From: Chrysomallon squamiferum
Taxonomy: Eukaryota; Mollusca; Gastropoda; Neomphalida; Peltospiridae
Length of the DNA: 61,612 bases
Assembly: GCA_012295275.1 (NCBI GenBank)
Contig: CM022677.1
Location: 1,955,764 to 2,017,375, forward strand
Direction of reading: 5' to 3'
Position 1 is the first letter of the stretch, and every line of letters starts with the position of its first letter. Under the pieces are notes generated by a model. It saw nothing but the letters and a program-made list of their open reading frames with translations, did not search any database and had not been told where the DNA came from. Of the stretch, positions 49,625-61,526 are shown piece by piece. Made by a program: the position numbers and the translations under genes.

Positions 49625-49890
49625 TATATAATCTATCTGTATTTATTTCTGTGTGTGTATATATACACACAGAGATAAATAGTTACATCTTTCTGTATTT
49701 ATCTCTTTTTATCTATCTAATCTATCTGTATTTATTTCTGTGTGTGTATATATATACACAGAAATAAATAGTTACATCTTTCTGTATTTATCTCTTTTTA
49801 TCTATCTATATAATCTATCTGTATTTATTTCTGTGTGTATATATATACACAGAAATAAATAGTTACATCTTTCTGTATTTATCTCTTTTT
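49625..49890. repeat. Tandem array of three palindromes
   Basis: Three ~85-bp units, each holding an inverted repeat of about 35-40 bp (ATTTATTTCTGTGTGTATAT, then ATATACACAGAAATAAAT). After the third unit the palindrome is lost and only CTGTATTTATCTC repeats remain. The symmetric core would extrude as a cruciform. Confidence 0.85.
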
Positions 49891-50713
49891 ATCTATCTAT
49901 ATAATCTATCTGTATTTATCTCTTTTTATCTGTCTATATAATCTATCTGTATTTATCTCTTTATATCTATATATATATCTGTATTTATCTCTGTATATCC
50001 ATCTACATAATCTATCTGTATTTACCTTTGTATGTCCGTCTATATAATCTATCTATATTTATTTATATCTGTGTATCTGTCTATATAATCTATCTGTATT
50101 TATCTCTGTTTATCTGTCTATCTAATCTGTCTGTATTTATTTCTATATATCTACATATAATCTATCTGTATTTATTTCTATATATCTATATATAATCTAT
50201 CTGTATTTATTTCTATATATCTATTAATAATCTGTCTGTATTTATTTCTATATATCTATATATAATCTGTCTGTATTTATTTCTATATATCTATATATAA
50301 TCTGTCTGTATTTATTTCTATATATCTATATATAACCTATCTGTATTTATTTCTGGATATCTATCTTTAAGTTATCAGTTCATCACTAACGCGATCCTAA
50401 CACAGATCCAATCCTGTCTGTCTTCTGTCTGTCTCTGTGTGTATTTATCTATGTACATTTACATCATCATATCCACTTTACCATCATACTTGCTTACACC
50501 TATCTATTTATCCATCCATCGAACTCCCTATATAAATGCCTCCCTATATATGCTTCTCTATCCATCAATAACAATCCCTTGAATCAGCTATTCATCTTCC
50601 TGACTATCTCCCTAAATTATTATAACTACGTTTTATATCTATCTTTCTGTGTTACTGTCCATTTATAATTCTCATTCACAATTCCCTTATTTAGCGATCC
50701 TTATCAATCACTG

Positions 50714-50754
<41 letters not shown>

Positions 50755-50963
50755 CACTTTCTATGTCACATATCTATATGTATCTCTATACGTATATCTA
50801 TGTACACAATTTCTCATTCTATCTATATAATCAACCTACCTAACAGTTTATATATCAATAACATCAATCAGTCATTTAAACATCTTCTTGTCTACATACC
50901 TTCAAACCTCCCTATAGTTCTGTATGTTTGCTCACATATATACTGTATATTCACTCTTCAAAC

Positions 50964-50993
50964 AAGACTGAATATATATATATATTCAGTCTT
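50964..50993. repeat. 30-bp perfect palindrome
   Basis: AAGACTGAATATATA followed by its exact reverse complement TATATATTCAGTCTT, with no loop. Confidence 0.95.
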
Positions 50994-51521
50994 CCACATT
51001 ACCATTGTACTGACCTACCCACCTGTCTGTCCCTCTGTGTGTCTGCTGTCTGTTAGATAACTATCTACATACATCTGCATATCAACCTATTGAACTATTG
51101 ACCTACATACCTATTTGTTTATCTATCCACATTATGACAGATCAATAACCATCCATCAATCTAATTCCCTGTCAAACTACCTACATACATAACTAACTAT
51201 GCCTGCATTACAACCTGTATGATTTAAGTATACATCTGTACGTCTACTCAGCCTGGCACACAAACACATGACAGAAAGAAGAAAACACAGAATAGATAAA
51301 TAGACACTGTCATGTTTACCTATCTGCCTAAATTCATCTACATCTATCAATTCATTTAACTTCTACTGATCTAACTGTCTATCAGTCTATCAACATCTCT
51401 CTTTCTTTCTGTTTATCTTCCTGTGTATCTCTTTACCTGTTAACCTCCCATCAGACAGTGTCTCATATCTCTGTCAATCATCTCTCCTTTCCTTTAAATC
51501 ACTTACAGTTGCTCTAAACTT

Positions 51522-52016
51522 GCTAATATTGTCTATGAAAACAACATTAAGCTGGAACCTGCTAATATTGTCTATGAAAACAACATTAAGCTGGAACCTG
51601 CTAATATTGTCTATGAAAACAACATTAAGCTGGAACCTGCTAATATTGTCTATGAAAACAACATTAAGCTGGAACCTGCTAATATTGTCTATGAAAACAA
51701 CATTAAGCTGGAACTTGCTAATATTTAAGTCTATGATTAAGCTTGTATTGTCTATGAAAACAACATTAAGCTGGAACCTGCTAATATTGTCTATGAAAAC
51801 AACATTAAGCTGGAACCTGCTAATATTGTCTATGAAAACAACATTAAGCTGGAACCTGCTAATATTGTCTATGAAAACAACATTAAGCTGGAACTTGCTA
51901 ATATTGTCTATGAAAACAACATTAAGCTGGAACTTGCTAATATTGTCTATGAAAACAACATTAAGCTGGAACTTGCTAATATTGTCTATGAAAACAACAT
52001 TAAGCTGGAACCTGCT
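51522..52016. repeat. 39-bp minisatellite, ~12 copies, 13-codon period
   Basis: Unit GCTAATATTGTCTATGAAAA, CAACATTAAGCTGGAACCT. All copies are almost identical: the only recurrent difference is CCT/CTT, plus one damaged unit at 51720-51748. Because 39 is a multiple of three, both strands stay open (plus: SMKTTLSWNL; minus: FQLNVVFIDNIS followed by Arg or Lys). The frames have no start or splice context and no similarity to a known repeat protein, so minisatellite is preferred over gene. Confidence 0.95.
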
Positions 52017-52288
52017 TGTTGTCTGTCTGTAAATATCATTGCTCCACATATTTTCATTTCTTCTATAATTTGTTATGTAGAAACACACAAAGCTTTTGCA
52101 CTGTCATTAATCTTGACAGTGGAAGTTTTTTGTTCCCTTCCATAATAACCAAGAATCATCCTCTGTTAACTACTGGAGAATAATCAATCCACACTGATGT
52201 GTATTGACAACATTTTCTCTGGAATCTGCTTTGGAAAGAAAAATCCATCTTTTGTGAATAATAATAATTGTTCCATATCAGTAGATAC

Positions 52289-53650
52289 CTCATCTGTTTA
52301 AATTCTTCTCCCTCTTCTTGTAACTGAAGCTGATTCCAGAATCTTGTCTTTCCTGTAGATACAACAATAAAATGTAATAGAATAATAAGTATTTTTTGAT
52401 TGTGTTTAATTGTCTGTAATGTTAGAAAGAAATTATTATAAATATACATCGTCTGTCTCTTATTGTAATAGATTTTAATAATAAATCACAAATAATTTAA
52501 TCAAAAAATATATATCTATAAAAAAGTATCACAACAAATTTTACATTCTGGTCAATTAAAAAAACAACAATTGTCTTTTATAACTGAATTCATAAAAACA
52601 TGTGAAAGTATTTCTTTATGAAAGATTTTCTAATACTAAACAAGAAGAATGCACTGATTAGACCAAAATATTTTAAAGTTAAGCAATACAAACATAACAT
52701 GAAAATGTAATAATAATAATAATACAAATACCACTAATATTTCTCAAAGCTAAAATCCATAAAATTGTGAATTCTCCTCTGAATCTTCAGCACAGACCTG
52801 CCTTGTACTCTAAGGGAGAGAGTGAGATCTGAAAACCTCTGTCTTTGTACAAGTGTTTAAAAGAAATACAAAATTTGACATGGACTTGACAGTTTCCACC
52901 TGTAAATTGAAAAGAATTCATTATCACCAGCCTATAAAAATGACAGGCATTTTAGTTAAATAACTATTTGATAAGTTCTGTCATTTATTCATTTACTAAC
53001 AGATACCAAAGCTTTTCAGTTCTGTGTCACTCTCCACCAGGTATCTCAATCCAGTCACTTTGATTACAAGCTGCATTACTTTTTTGGAACACTTAGAACT
53101 GATTCTATACATCTAATTTTAGATTTGATTAAAAATATATAAGTTAATAATCTGCCTACAACATTCAATTTATAAAATAAAATTAATAAAATAAAATAAA
53201 AATAAATAATAAATAAAAAGTAAGCATCAAATTTATCATTCTAAATCTTAACGTACATTATTTAAATGACTATTTTTTTACCTATTCCAGGCTAGGAGCA
53301 TATGATTAATTTATTTGGGAAGAAATATCTCAGTCATGGAAAATTATTATAAATTATCAATGAATTATACTTAAACAATGTTTTAATACTGACTTTATTT
53401 ATCTGGATATAGTGGTAACATTCAAGAAGCAGCAAAAATAATGTTAAAAAGGACTAAATCCTTTGCCACTGGCCATTACAAGCCCTGCATTCATACGTAC
53501 ATATGTACTTAAACACATTACTATTATTTATTATTATAAAACATAATGATACCACTTACTTTAGAACAGTTCTCTGTTTTATTGATTTCCTCTGTCTAGT
53601 ATCAGTATCAGATGAATTTGTCATCTTCAGTTTTTTTTTCTCATTATCAC
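52289..53650 (-). CDS. Two candidate exons of an unrecognised minus-strand gene
   Basis: Exon complement(53560..53650): acceptor CTTGTTTTGCAG, donor AAA|GTAAGTGG, open in one frame only (DNEKKKLKMTNSSDTDTRQR then KSIKQRTVL). Exon complement(52289..52352): acceptor TTGTATCTACAG, donor GATGAG|GTATCT. It is fully open in frame KTRFWNQLQLQEEGEEFKQM, but the phase left by the previous exon instead reads KDKILESASVTRRGRRI and stops. So either this is the C-terminus or an exon is missing in between. A possible alternative terminal exon begins at 52908 (acceptor TTCAATTTACAG). Highly charged, no domain recognised. Confidence 0.4.
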
Positions 53651-55176
53651 CTGCAAAACAAGATTAATAATTCAGCAATTTTGGAAGAAAAGCTGGATTA
53701 GCCACAATTAATAAACTCAAAATGGTTTCCAGCTTACAGTTTGTTCTATCTGTATTCACTGAGTACATTTCTCTTTTATTTCCTCATCTTGAACTCATCT
53801 TGAACTGTTTTCTATTATTATACATATGATCCTAAAATTGTGACAGAAAAACAACAACACATTTATAAATATATAAATAAAAATAAAAATATCAAAACAG
53901 AATAAATTAAATGGATAAATTTAAAAATGATAAACAAAGATTTTGAAAAGAAATAAATATATAAATAAATTAATTATCAAAAATAAATTAAATATAAATA
54001 AAAAGATACAAAGATAAAAGAGATAATAGTAAAGGAAAGTGAAGATAAACTAAAATTCTCAACTTTATAGTGAAATAAATCAACATTAAAATAAAAATCA
54101 TTGCACAATGCAGAACAGAATTGTTGAAAGTATTAAACTTGTTTAAAAACTTGTCAAAGATCAACATCAAAAAAAAAAAAAAAAAGGCAAATTTAAAGTA
54201 ATAGAAAATCAAAACATCTGCCTAAAAATTGTAATTTTAAACTTTTGTTTGAAGTTGTAAAATTATTTAAAGTAAAACATAACAAATAATGCATTTTCTA
54301 ATAACCTAACAAAATGAACTATAAGTATTATAACCAAACTGATTAAAAAAAAAAAAAAGACAGAAGAGTTAAAAAATTAATAAATTATTTATATTTTAAT
54401 TACAATGAAAATAAATTTCAACTTTACAAACAAACAAACAAACAAAACACAAAATTGATAATACTCTGTCAAAATTTGCCTGTTTGTAAATACCATATTT
54501 ATTATAAGGCCTGAAATATAATATTAATTTATTAATAAGTATCATTTCTACGAACTCTATGGAAAAATAAATAAATATATTCAAAATAGCTAACCTGAAA
54601 TATATTTTATTTGATATATTTATCTAATTATATAAACATAAAACAACTTCCAGTAACATATAACTTGGAATTAATCAAACAATTACATTTTCTTCGATAT
54701 ATTATTATAAAATTAATATATGGTGAAAACTAAAATGTAAACAAGTATGACAAAGTAATATTTATTTCCTTATTAAACTGAATTATAAGTCTTAATAAAA
54801 AGACTATCCAAATTAAGGCAAATAACAGTGCTTGAGCTATATTTGAAGAGTTATATATCTTGATATAATTAAAATTCTGTATTCTTGCTGGAACGTTTTT
54901 TAAATTTCATCATATTTTATTTTCCTGTAATCTACATAATACTGATGCTGACATCTGTTTTAAAAAGGTTATTTTATTAAGTTTTGCTATGCTTGTATAA
55001 GTCATAACTTTATTATTAAACTGTTAAGGTTTATTATGACAAAAAAGTACAGAAGTTGGTAAAATTTTAACTTTATTTATAAAAAATATATATTTCCTTA
55101 ATTGTTAGAATCATCGAGTGTACAAAAAACTATATGATATAAAAATATTTTTGTTGTAAAACAAAAACTGGAGCAA

Positions 55177-55231
<55 letters not shown>

Positions 55232-55377
55232 GTAATATTATTATTATTATTATTATTATTATTAAATTAACATTAGCATAATCACCACCATTATTATCAT
55301 AATAATTTCTGTTACTATGTTTTCTTAGATGCTCATTACTAAGAACTGACAGGTAATAATATGAAAAGATAGTTCAC
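53651..55377. other. Probable intron, AT-rich
   Basis: Long AT-rich stretch between two minus-strand exons whose phases do not match, so at least one small exon may be hidden here. I find none with both splice sites and an open frame. Includes a poly-A run (54169-54185) and the AAT/ATT hairpin at 55180. Confidence 0.4.
55180..55266. repeat. (AAT)n/(ATT)n inverted triplet tract
   Basis: About 17 AAT units pass through AGTAAT into about 10 ATT units, forming a long hairpin of complementary triplets (roughly 30-bp arms). A chance meeting of two microsatellites is possible, but a fold-back duplication is more natural. Confidence 0.9.
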
Positions 55378-58300
55378 CTTCTGTGTATCTCCTTGACATC
55401 TGCAGCAATCTGGTGGATTACACATTATATATTTATTTAATAATTTTCCAAATGATGCAGTTGTTGCATAACCCTGTAGGAAAGAAATAAAATAAAACAA
55501 AACATGAATTTACATTCCTTTATAAAATGATGTGATCAACCAAGATTTTAAAATATAATTTTAATTTAGTTACTGATGTTGATTTATATATGTGTATATA
55601 TATATATATATTTGTCTTCCTGTTTTACTAATTTCCTATAGTTGGCATGTACATTTCATATTTAAAATGATTTTACACAGATAAAAGCTGAAGATAACCT
55701 TTACATATTAAAAAAGATGCTTGTTGGGGTTTTTTAAACATTTTCTCTATTAACTGTTAAATTAATCATCATGATATAATCATAAAACATCTTATTGTTG
55801 ATAAAAAAAACAGGAGAGTGAAAATAAATAAATATGTAATGTGTATTGCTAGTTAATATTCTCAGTAATACCAACGTGTGAAGTCAACACAGAAAGTGAA
55901 GGTGTGTTTGTTATATATCTAAAAAGTTAACAAATGTTCTGAATGCTCACAATGATTTAGTTTTAAATATCTAAGAACAATTTGATATAAAAAGAAATAC
56001 ATCATCAACAGTTAAAAAGAAAAGATTTAAGGAAAAAAGAACAAAAGAAACATTTATCTAATTATCAGCTACAGTTTGTTACACAAATGAAACTTAAGTC
56101 TAAAAACAGGTGTTTATCCATCCAAGAAACAAAAACAATACTTTTTCTCCTGTATCATTACATCCATACAAAACGTAATTAAAACTTTACTTACCTTTTC
56201 ACCATTTTCTGCAGTTTCAGCAGGCTTATTGTCATTTGTTCTGAAAGACAAATAACAAATCTAATAAGTTAGCAGGTAATTTTAAATTACTAAGAATTAC
56301 TAAGAAATGTATTTAAAATAATTTTAAAAGTAATAATTAAAAAAAAAAATCATTAACACAAACTGAAGTGTGTCAAAAATGCATAAATTGATGCTGTTTT
56401 CAATAAACAATTTCTCCCTAGCTAGCATTACAAAAAATATGTGTCTATAGGTGTGTGTATATAAAAACAAAGCAAAAAACATTACTGTAATTGGATGTTT
56501 AAATACAACATATTTTTTGATGGTTTAAAATAAATAATAATTGGGATACAAAATTATGGCTATATATGTATTATAATCTATGTATTAGAAATAGAGAAAT
56601 GAAATTCAATTTAACAAAAAAGGTTGATACAATTGTATGTAATACATTTGTTTTTGGTCCAATGAGTGGAAATAAAAACATTTTTTAGTCCTTTTTCCTA
56701 AAAGCTCATAGAAATGACAATGTTTCCCATCAATGCAATAACTATCACAGCAGCAATGGAACTAACCTTAAACCTGTAGAGTCACAAAGATCAACATTAA
56801 AATACTACAGAAAGTTTCTACACCAATAACAAAATGTGTTACTGTAGAAAACAGAAAACATATATGCTTGAAGTTTAACTTCATTATCTAGCTAAAACCT
56901 TAACTAAGACAAATAAATGTAAGTGAATGTTATATGTGTTACAGAACAGCAAAACATTTCACTTGCAGTTTTGGCTTCCATACTGCCAGAAGACCCTGTG
57001 TGAGTTATTGTACTTGATGTCTGTACAGGATGTACAGCCTGCTCTAAAATATTTGCCCCATCTGACCACTGCAAATTATGGACAATTTATGGAGTTCACC
57101 GACAGTTTTCCTACAGCAATTTGGTCACAAGAAGGGAAGGAACTCTGCCTGTTACACTACTGTGGTACAATGAAATACAAATTCACTATCTAAATTTTAT
57201 CATTTTAGTTCAAGCAGCTGCACATCACCATGACAAAAACAACAAACAATTTGCAATGAAATGTTCCGGCTAAAAATGACAACATCAATCACTGATCAGT
57301 CTGTTTCAAGGGAGAGAACTTACTGCCTTGTAAGCAGGGAGTGCTTATTGTTTGAAAGCGAGCATGTGTGTGTGTTTTTATTTTATTTTGGCACTGATTT
57401 TGGCTCACACTTACCCCACTAGATCAGGAATATCTGAAAATATAATCATCACAGAACAAATTTTCAAACTATGAATGAAAGCGCAATGGTGGTAGTTTCT
57501 AAAAAGTATACTCTGGAAAGAGAAAAAAAAAATCTAGTGACCCCTTAAGACCTTTATAAATTATTTTTAAATCCAATCCATTAAGTCATTTTAAATATGG
57601 TTTACTTATCTGACATCATTATAAAACTATTTCATAAATAATTAATTTAATTAAAATGAACATTATATAATTTAGATTAATGCTACTCCTGGAATAACCA
57701 TTAAATAATTATAGAAACACTATTAAGACCTATAAAGTTGTTGTTTATATTTTAAAATGAAGACAAACATTAAAGAAAGAAAGAAAAAAGAGACAAGAAA
57801 AGTATTTTTTGCATATTTGAAGTCATGTTAAAAAAGTGTAATATTGTATGACAAAAGCTTCTTAACTTAATTTTTTAATTTCTATTTTACATTATAAACT
57901 TTTCAGACAATATAAACTTTCACAACTGTTTACGAAAATTGTGAAAAATCTTTATTAACTGGAAATTTATCTAATTCCCAAAACTGGCATTATATAGTGG
58001 TAAATAAATCAGGAAATAAAAATAAAAATTAGCAAAACAATAATAGAGATAAAATAATAATAATAATAATAATAAAAAAAAAGAAAAGAAAGAGAGAAAA
58101 AGTAACAGAAAAAAAAAAAAAGCAAGTAAGAAATAGAAAGAACACTTAGCTACCTTGTTAAAGTATTTGACTTTGTGATGTTTATTATGTGTGAAAAATG
58201 CTGCTATTGTCACCTTGACCATCACAGTGACCAGTGTCCTCCTTGATCAACGTTGATAATTTTATTGATTCTGTGAAAATGATTTTTATGTTATTTGAGA

Positions 58301-58598
58301 GTGTGCCTAGAAAAATAAATTACTTAGGAAAACAAAAAAAAAACACCAATAAAATTCCATTTTAATTAACACACTGTACTGCTTTGCATTTTAAACTAAA
58401 CCTTAAAAATAAAGACTGAAAGTCTTACCTGCTGTCTTACTCTGGTATTTATTATTTGCTATCACAGCTTTAAAACTGTAGCATCTTATGTCAGAAGATG
58501 AATCTGTTTCTTCTTTGTCACCACAGTTCAAGGTTATGGTGCTGCATTTCTCATATCTTGAACAGTATTCAGTGTGTGTATTCCAGTGTGTTGAACTG
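55378..58598 (-). CDS. Four phase-consistent exons of an unrecognised minus-strand gene
   Basis: In transcript order: (58429..58598), acceptor TTTACCTGCAG, donor CAG|GTAAGAC; (57415..57433), 19 bp, acceptor ATATTTTCAG, donor GGG|GTAAGTG; (56195..56240), acceptor TTTGTCTTTCAG, donor AAG|GTAAGTA; (55378..55473), acceptor CTTTCCTACAG, donor AAG|GTGAAC. All three junctions keep one frame: HWNTHTEYCSRYEKCSTITL, NCGDKEETDSSSDIRCYSFK, AVIANNKYQSKTA; then D-IPDLVG; then TNDNKPAETAENGEK; then GYATTASFGKLLNKYIMCNP and PDCCRCQGDTQK. Four junction-consistent exons by chance is unlikely. Cysteine-containing, no known domain certain; TTASFGKLLNKY is faintly like the RFX DNA-binding core (AASFGKLIR) but the diagnostic RRLG-RG-SKY part is absent. 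Exon 1 is open upstream to 58660, so its acceptor is less sure. Confidence 0.55.
56241..57414. other. Intron between two minus-strand exons
   Basis: Contains an 88-residue plus-strand open frame (56927-57193, VQDVQPALKYLPHLTTANYG) preceded by an acceptor-like TATGTGTTACAG. It is less AT-rich than its surroundings and may be a fragment of an intronic element, but no known family is recognised and it has no partner exon. Confidence 0.35.
57434..58428. other. Intron, no feature
   Basis: AT-rich with an AAT run and poly-A (58050-58120). An 84-residue minus-strand frame at 57971-58225 is Phe/Leu-rich low complexity. Confidence 0.5.
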
Positions 58599-58724
58599 CT
58601 GCAGGTAAAGGTTTGCATTATGATCCAGTCCAGACTGACACCTCGGATGGGCAGGACAGGGTACAGTATGGCAGAAGCTTACTGACATCAGACACTGACT
58701 GATTCAAGTCAAATCAATGGTGGT

Positions 58725-61526
58725 TTAAGCTTTTTCACTTTTTCTTGAACTTGGATAATTTCTATCACCTGAAATTAACATTAAAAGATTAATGTTTATT
58801 AGCCACAGGTTTCTGGTGTTAAAATATATTAACTCGAGACATTTTTCATTATGAATTTTCTTCTATTTGTCAACAAAGCTATCAATCTGTAATGGCAACA
58901 GTGAAAACAATATACTTTATGTATCTATATTATGATCATTTACAAAGAATTCAAATTTAAAAAAAAATTTCATTAAAGTATATATATGAATGGGTTGGAA
59001 TGACTTAGGAACTACTTTAAATCAAGTTTTCATCAATATGCTTTTATGTGACTGGAGAAATGTTAATTCATTTGATTCTGTTTTATGTTGCCTTTCACTA
59101 ATTATATAACAATTTTATTTACCAACAAGAGGTGAACTGCAGACATGTGTTGGTGTTGCCTGCACTGCAGACATGTGTTGGTGTTGCCTTTCCTTTCTGT
59201 ATGAATAACATTTTAAAATATAATAAAATAAACATATCAAATAGAAATTAATAACAAACGTGTGTTAAACAGGTAAATCAAAAATGAAACAATATAAAAC
59301 ACATGCTCAGAAACATTATTTATGAATATATATAAGTTCAAGTTCAAACTCATGTAAATAATGCTTTAACATAAATATAATAATTATGCCTTCTTGTAAA
59401 GTGGTAACAATCATTAAACACATATAGAAAAGTTATCTTAAAGATCTACTAACATGAATCTAATTTACTCTCAATGAAAAACAAACATTTTACACTTTTT
59501 AAAACAGTAATTTAATTAGATTATTGCATGTGTTAAGAAATTTAATTAGATTATTGAATGTGTTCAGTAATTTAATTATAAAGGTAACATTTCCAAACAC
59601 TCATCTGACTGCATTTTTTAATTTCATACCTTCCTATTAATAATAGGTACAACTAATATGAATTAATACAAACCAGAACATCAGGAGCTGTCTGACTGTT
59701 TGCTAGTCTGCTTTTAACTGACTCTGTCTCTTTAGTAATTTTAACTTTCAATTCATCAGTTGTTAAACCAGACATAGTGTTCTAGAAAAATAGATAGGTT
59801 AGACAAATATATTCAAAACAATTTATTATTACTTTATTATTATTATTCGTATTACTATTTAATCTATGTTTTTATATTTTCTTTTCAGCCTGAGAATAAA
59901 CTATAATATTATCAGCATTTTTTTATTTTATTTTTTATTATTAATTTGTTATTAAATATCTTTTGACACAAAAAGCTGGTTTCAGTGATAAGACTTTCAG
60001 AAAAACATCTGTGTTCTTTATGGATCATGATCAAATTTTATGTTATTACAATTTATTCTGTAGGAAATATACTGGATTTAATCTGTAAAATATGTTACAA
60101 AAATACATATACACTTGTGCATTAGTTTTGATTACTTGCTGACAGACTGAAATAAATGACTAACCAATACCTGAACCAAAAAAATATATATGAACTCTAA
60201 AGGTGTCTTACTTGTTACTGACAAGTTCATCTTTTTGCTATATCACTATATACTGTTTTCTTTAAACACAGTGTTATGTACGAAGAATCCCTTTAAAAAT
60301 TACCTTACATACATTTTGATATTAAATAGAATTAATGACAAATCTAAGAAAAAAAAATGTTTTTAATGTTGTTTTTTTAATTTTTATTCATCAGATATTG
60401 ATGAACTGTCATAAAAAAGAAAATGTTTTTGTTTTGTTATCACTGAATAAAACAATGAATAGAAAGATTTTTTTTGTTTATTTTTTTACTGCTGTGATGG
60501 TTTCTTTTTATTATTATTTTGTGGAAATAATATCAACTTTATGAAATACCTGACAAATTCTAATCATGTTTGTTTACTGTATCGAGGCAAAAATAATCAA
60601 GTTACAAATTAACATAGTAAAAAATAATCAAAGAATAAGACATGGTTTCAGTTGTACTTATTATAGTCTAAATTTTCACTTCTACAAGTTAACCAACCTG
60701 ATAATCCATGCATTCTGTATCAAAATCTTGGTGGACCAATTTCCAAATGTGTTGCAAATCATACTGCCTGACTCTTTTCTCTTCTAATACATTTTCCTGC
60801 AAACAAAATTACATCTACAATACTGATCACCTCTTACATAATAAACTTGCAACTGGCCAATATACAATGATGTGTTTAATGAAGTCAAAGTAGCAAAAGA
60901 AAAACAAAGTCAAAATAAACCTGCCTGTAATCGTATCAACTGAAAAATATATAAATGTACGGCATTCAGCAGGTTTTCAGTTATTTAGGAATTTTTTGTT
61001 AATCTAAACTGTTTATATTATTTCTAATCAGTTTGAAATTATGCCAGATAAATTATCAAACCAAAATTTGTGTGTTTTTATTTTTAACATATGATGGAAG
61101 AATGAATGCATCCATTAAGTTTAAGAAAAAATATTAGAATTGAACTAACTTCTAATTCAGAACATATTTCCTTCTCTCTCTCCAGTCTTTCTTGCAGATG
61201 GCAGATGTCACTAATTTTACCATATTTAGAAAAAGATGAGGTTTAATAAAAACAATAACAGCATTTCTTAAACAAAATCTAAACAAATTATTTACATTCT
61301 GTTTCTAATATATATAATTCTAATGAAAAAGCTAGGAAAAGTATTTTATAAAAATATTTCTAAGGATTTGTTAGTTGAACCAAGTGTAAATACCATTAAC
61401 AAAGTTAAGTAATCTAGCTTAGACACAGAACTACTTAAATAATAAAATAAAATAAAATAAAATAAAATAAAATAAATATTCACACATTGAGCGTTACAGT
61501 ATTTTTCACCAAGTTCTTTACTGGCT
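58725..61526 (-). CDS. Coiled-coil protein gene, five to six exons, unrecognised
   Basis: In transcript order: (61484..61526) ASKELGEKYCNAQC; (61150..61210) DICHLQERLEREKEICSELE; (60698..60796) ENVLEEKRVRQYDLQHIWKL, VHQDFDTECMDYQ; (59674..59781) NTMSGLTTDELKVKITKETE, SVKSRLANSQTAPDVL; (59123..59196) KGKATPTHVCSAGN; then either 58598 (next entry, phases match) or (58725..58768), GDRNYPSSRKSEKA and stop. Exons 2 to 5 join without a phase break; the exon 1 to 2 junction does not fit, so a segment is missing there. Acceptors (TTTTTCAG, TTTGTTTGCAG, TATTTTTCTAG, TTATTCATACAG) are strong; donors are GTTAGT, GTTGGT, GTTTGT and GTAAAT. Heptads in exons 2-4 indicate a parallel coiled coil, as in centrosomal or motor-associated proteins, but no family is recognised. 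The gene runs off the right edge of the window. Confidence 0.6.
59140..59195 (-). repeat. 28-bp tandem duplication inside an exon
   Basis: GGCAACACCAACACATGTCT, GCAGT occurs twice, 28 bp apart, within exon 59123..59196. Because 28 is not a multiple of three, the first copy reads ATPTHVCS in the incoming frame and the second copy reads the same residues only in the other frame. Removing one copy would restore a frame joining SSPLVGDRNYPSS of the next exon. Confidence 0.8.
59197..60697. other. Introns of the coiled-coil gene outside the exons listed
   Basis: AT-rich. A 32-bp direct repeat (TTTAATTAGATTATTG) at 59512-59580, and T-rich runs at 60350-60500 whose plus-strand 69-residue frame is low complexity. 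Exon 59674..59781 lies within this span. Confidence 0.5.
61211..61483. other. Intron or gap between exons, no second exon found
   Basis: AT-rich with a (AATAA)n pentanucleotide run at 61438-61476. The phase mismatch between 61484..61526 and 61150..61210 implies a missing or mis-drawn exon here, but none has clear splice sites. Confidence 0.4.

Larger units (their letters stand above)
46661..51521. other. Gene-free region dominated by simple repeats
   Basis: Contains GT (47312-47357), GA-rich (47537-47745), degenerate TATC/TCTA sequence from about 48180 to 50360, CA runs at 49326-49344, 49407-49429 and 50715-50752, and ~38-bp CTATCTGTATTTATTTCTAT repeats (50050-50350). The short frames here are translations of those repeats. 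If the minus-strand exons on either side belong to one gene, this is a ~6.5-kb intron. Confidence 0.55.

Noticed and set aside
51474-52088. 204-residue frame of 13-residue repeats as a structural repeat protein
   Set aside because: The repeat is nearly invariant at DNA level with equal openness on the opposite strand, and the flanks lack splice sites or a start in context. Minisatellite is simpler, though noted as a finding.
55378-55473. RFX-type DNA-binding domain in the GYATTASFGKLLNKY exon
   Set aside because: Only the short ASFGKL stretch is similar; the conserved basic RRLG and RG-SKY residues that define the domain are missing.
56927-57193. 88-residue plus-strand ORF as a gene
   Set aside because: It lies within an intron of a phase-consistent minus-strand gene, has no recognisable domain and no partner exon. 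Possibly an element fragment.
58488-58685. Plus-strand exon FKVMVLHFSYLEQYSVCVFQ with acceptor and donor
   Set aside because: Splice-like signals exist, but the same DNA on the minus strand joins three further exons in phase. The plus frame has no partners.
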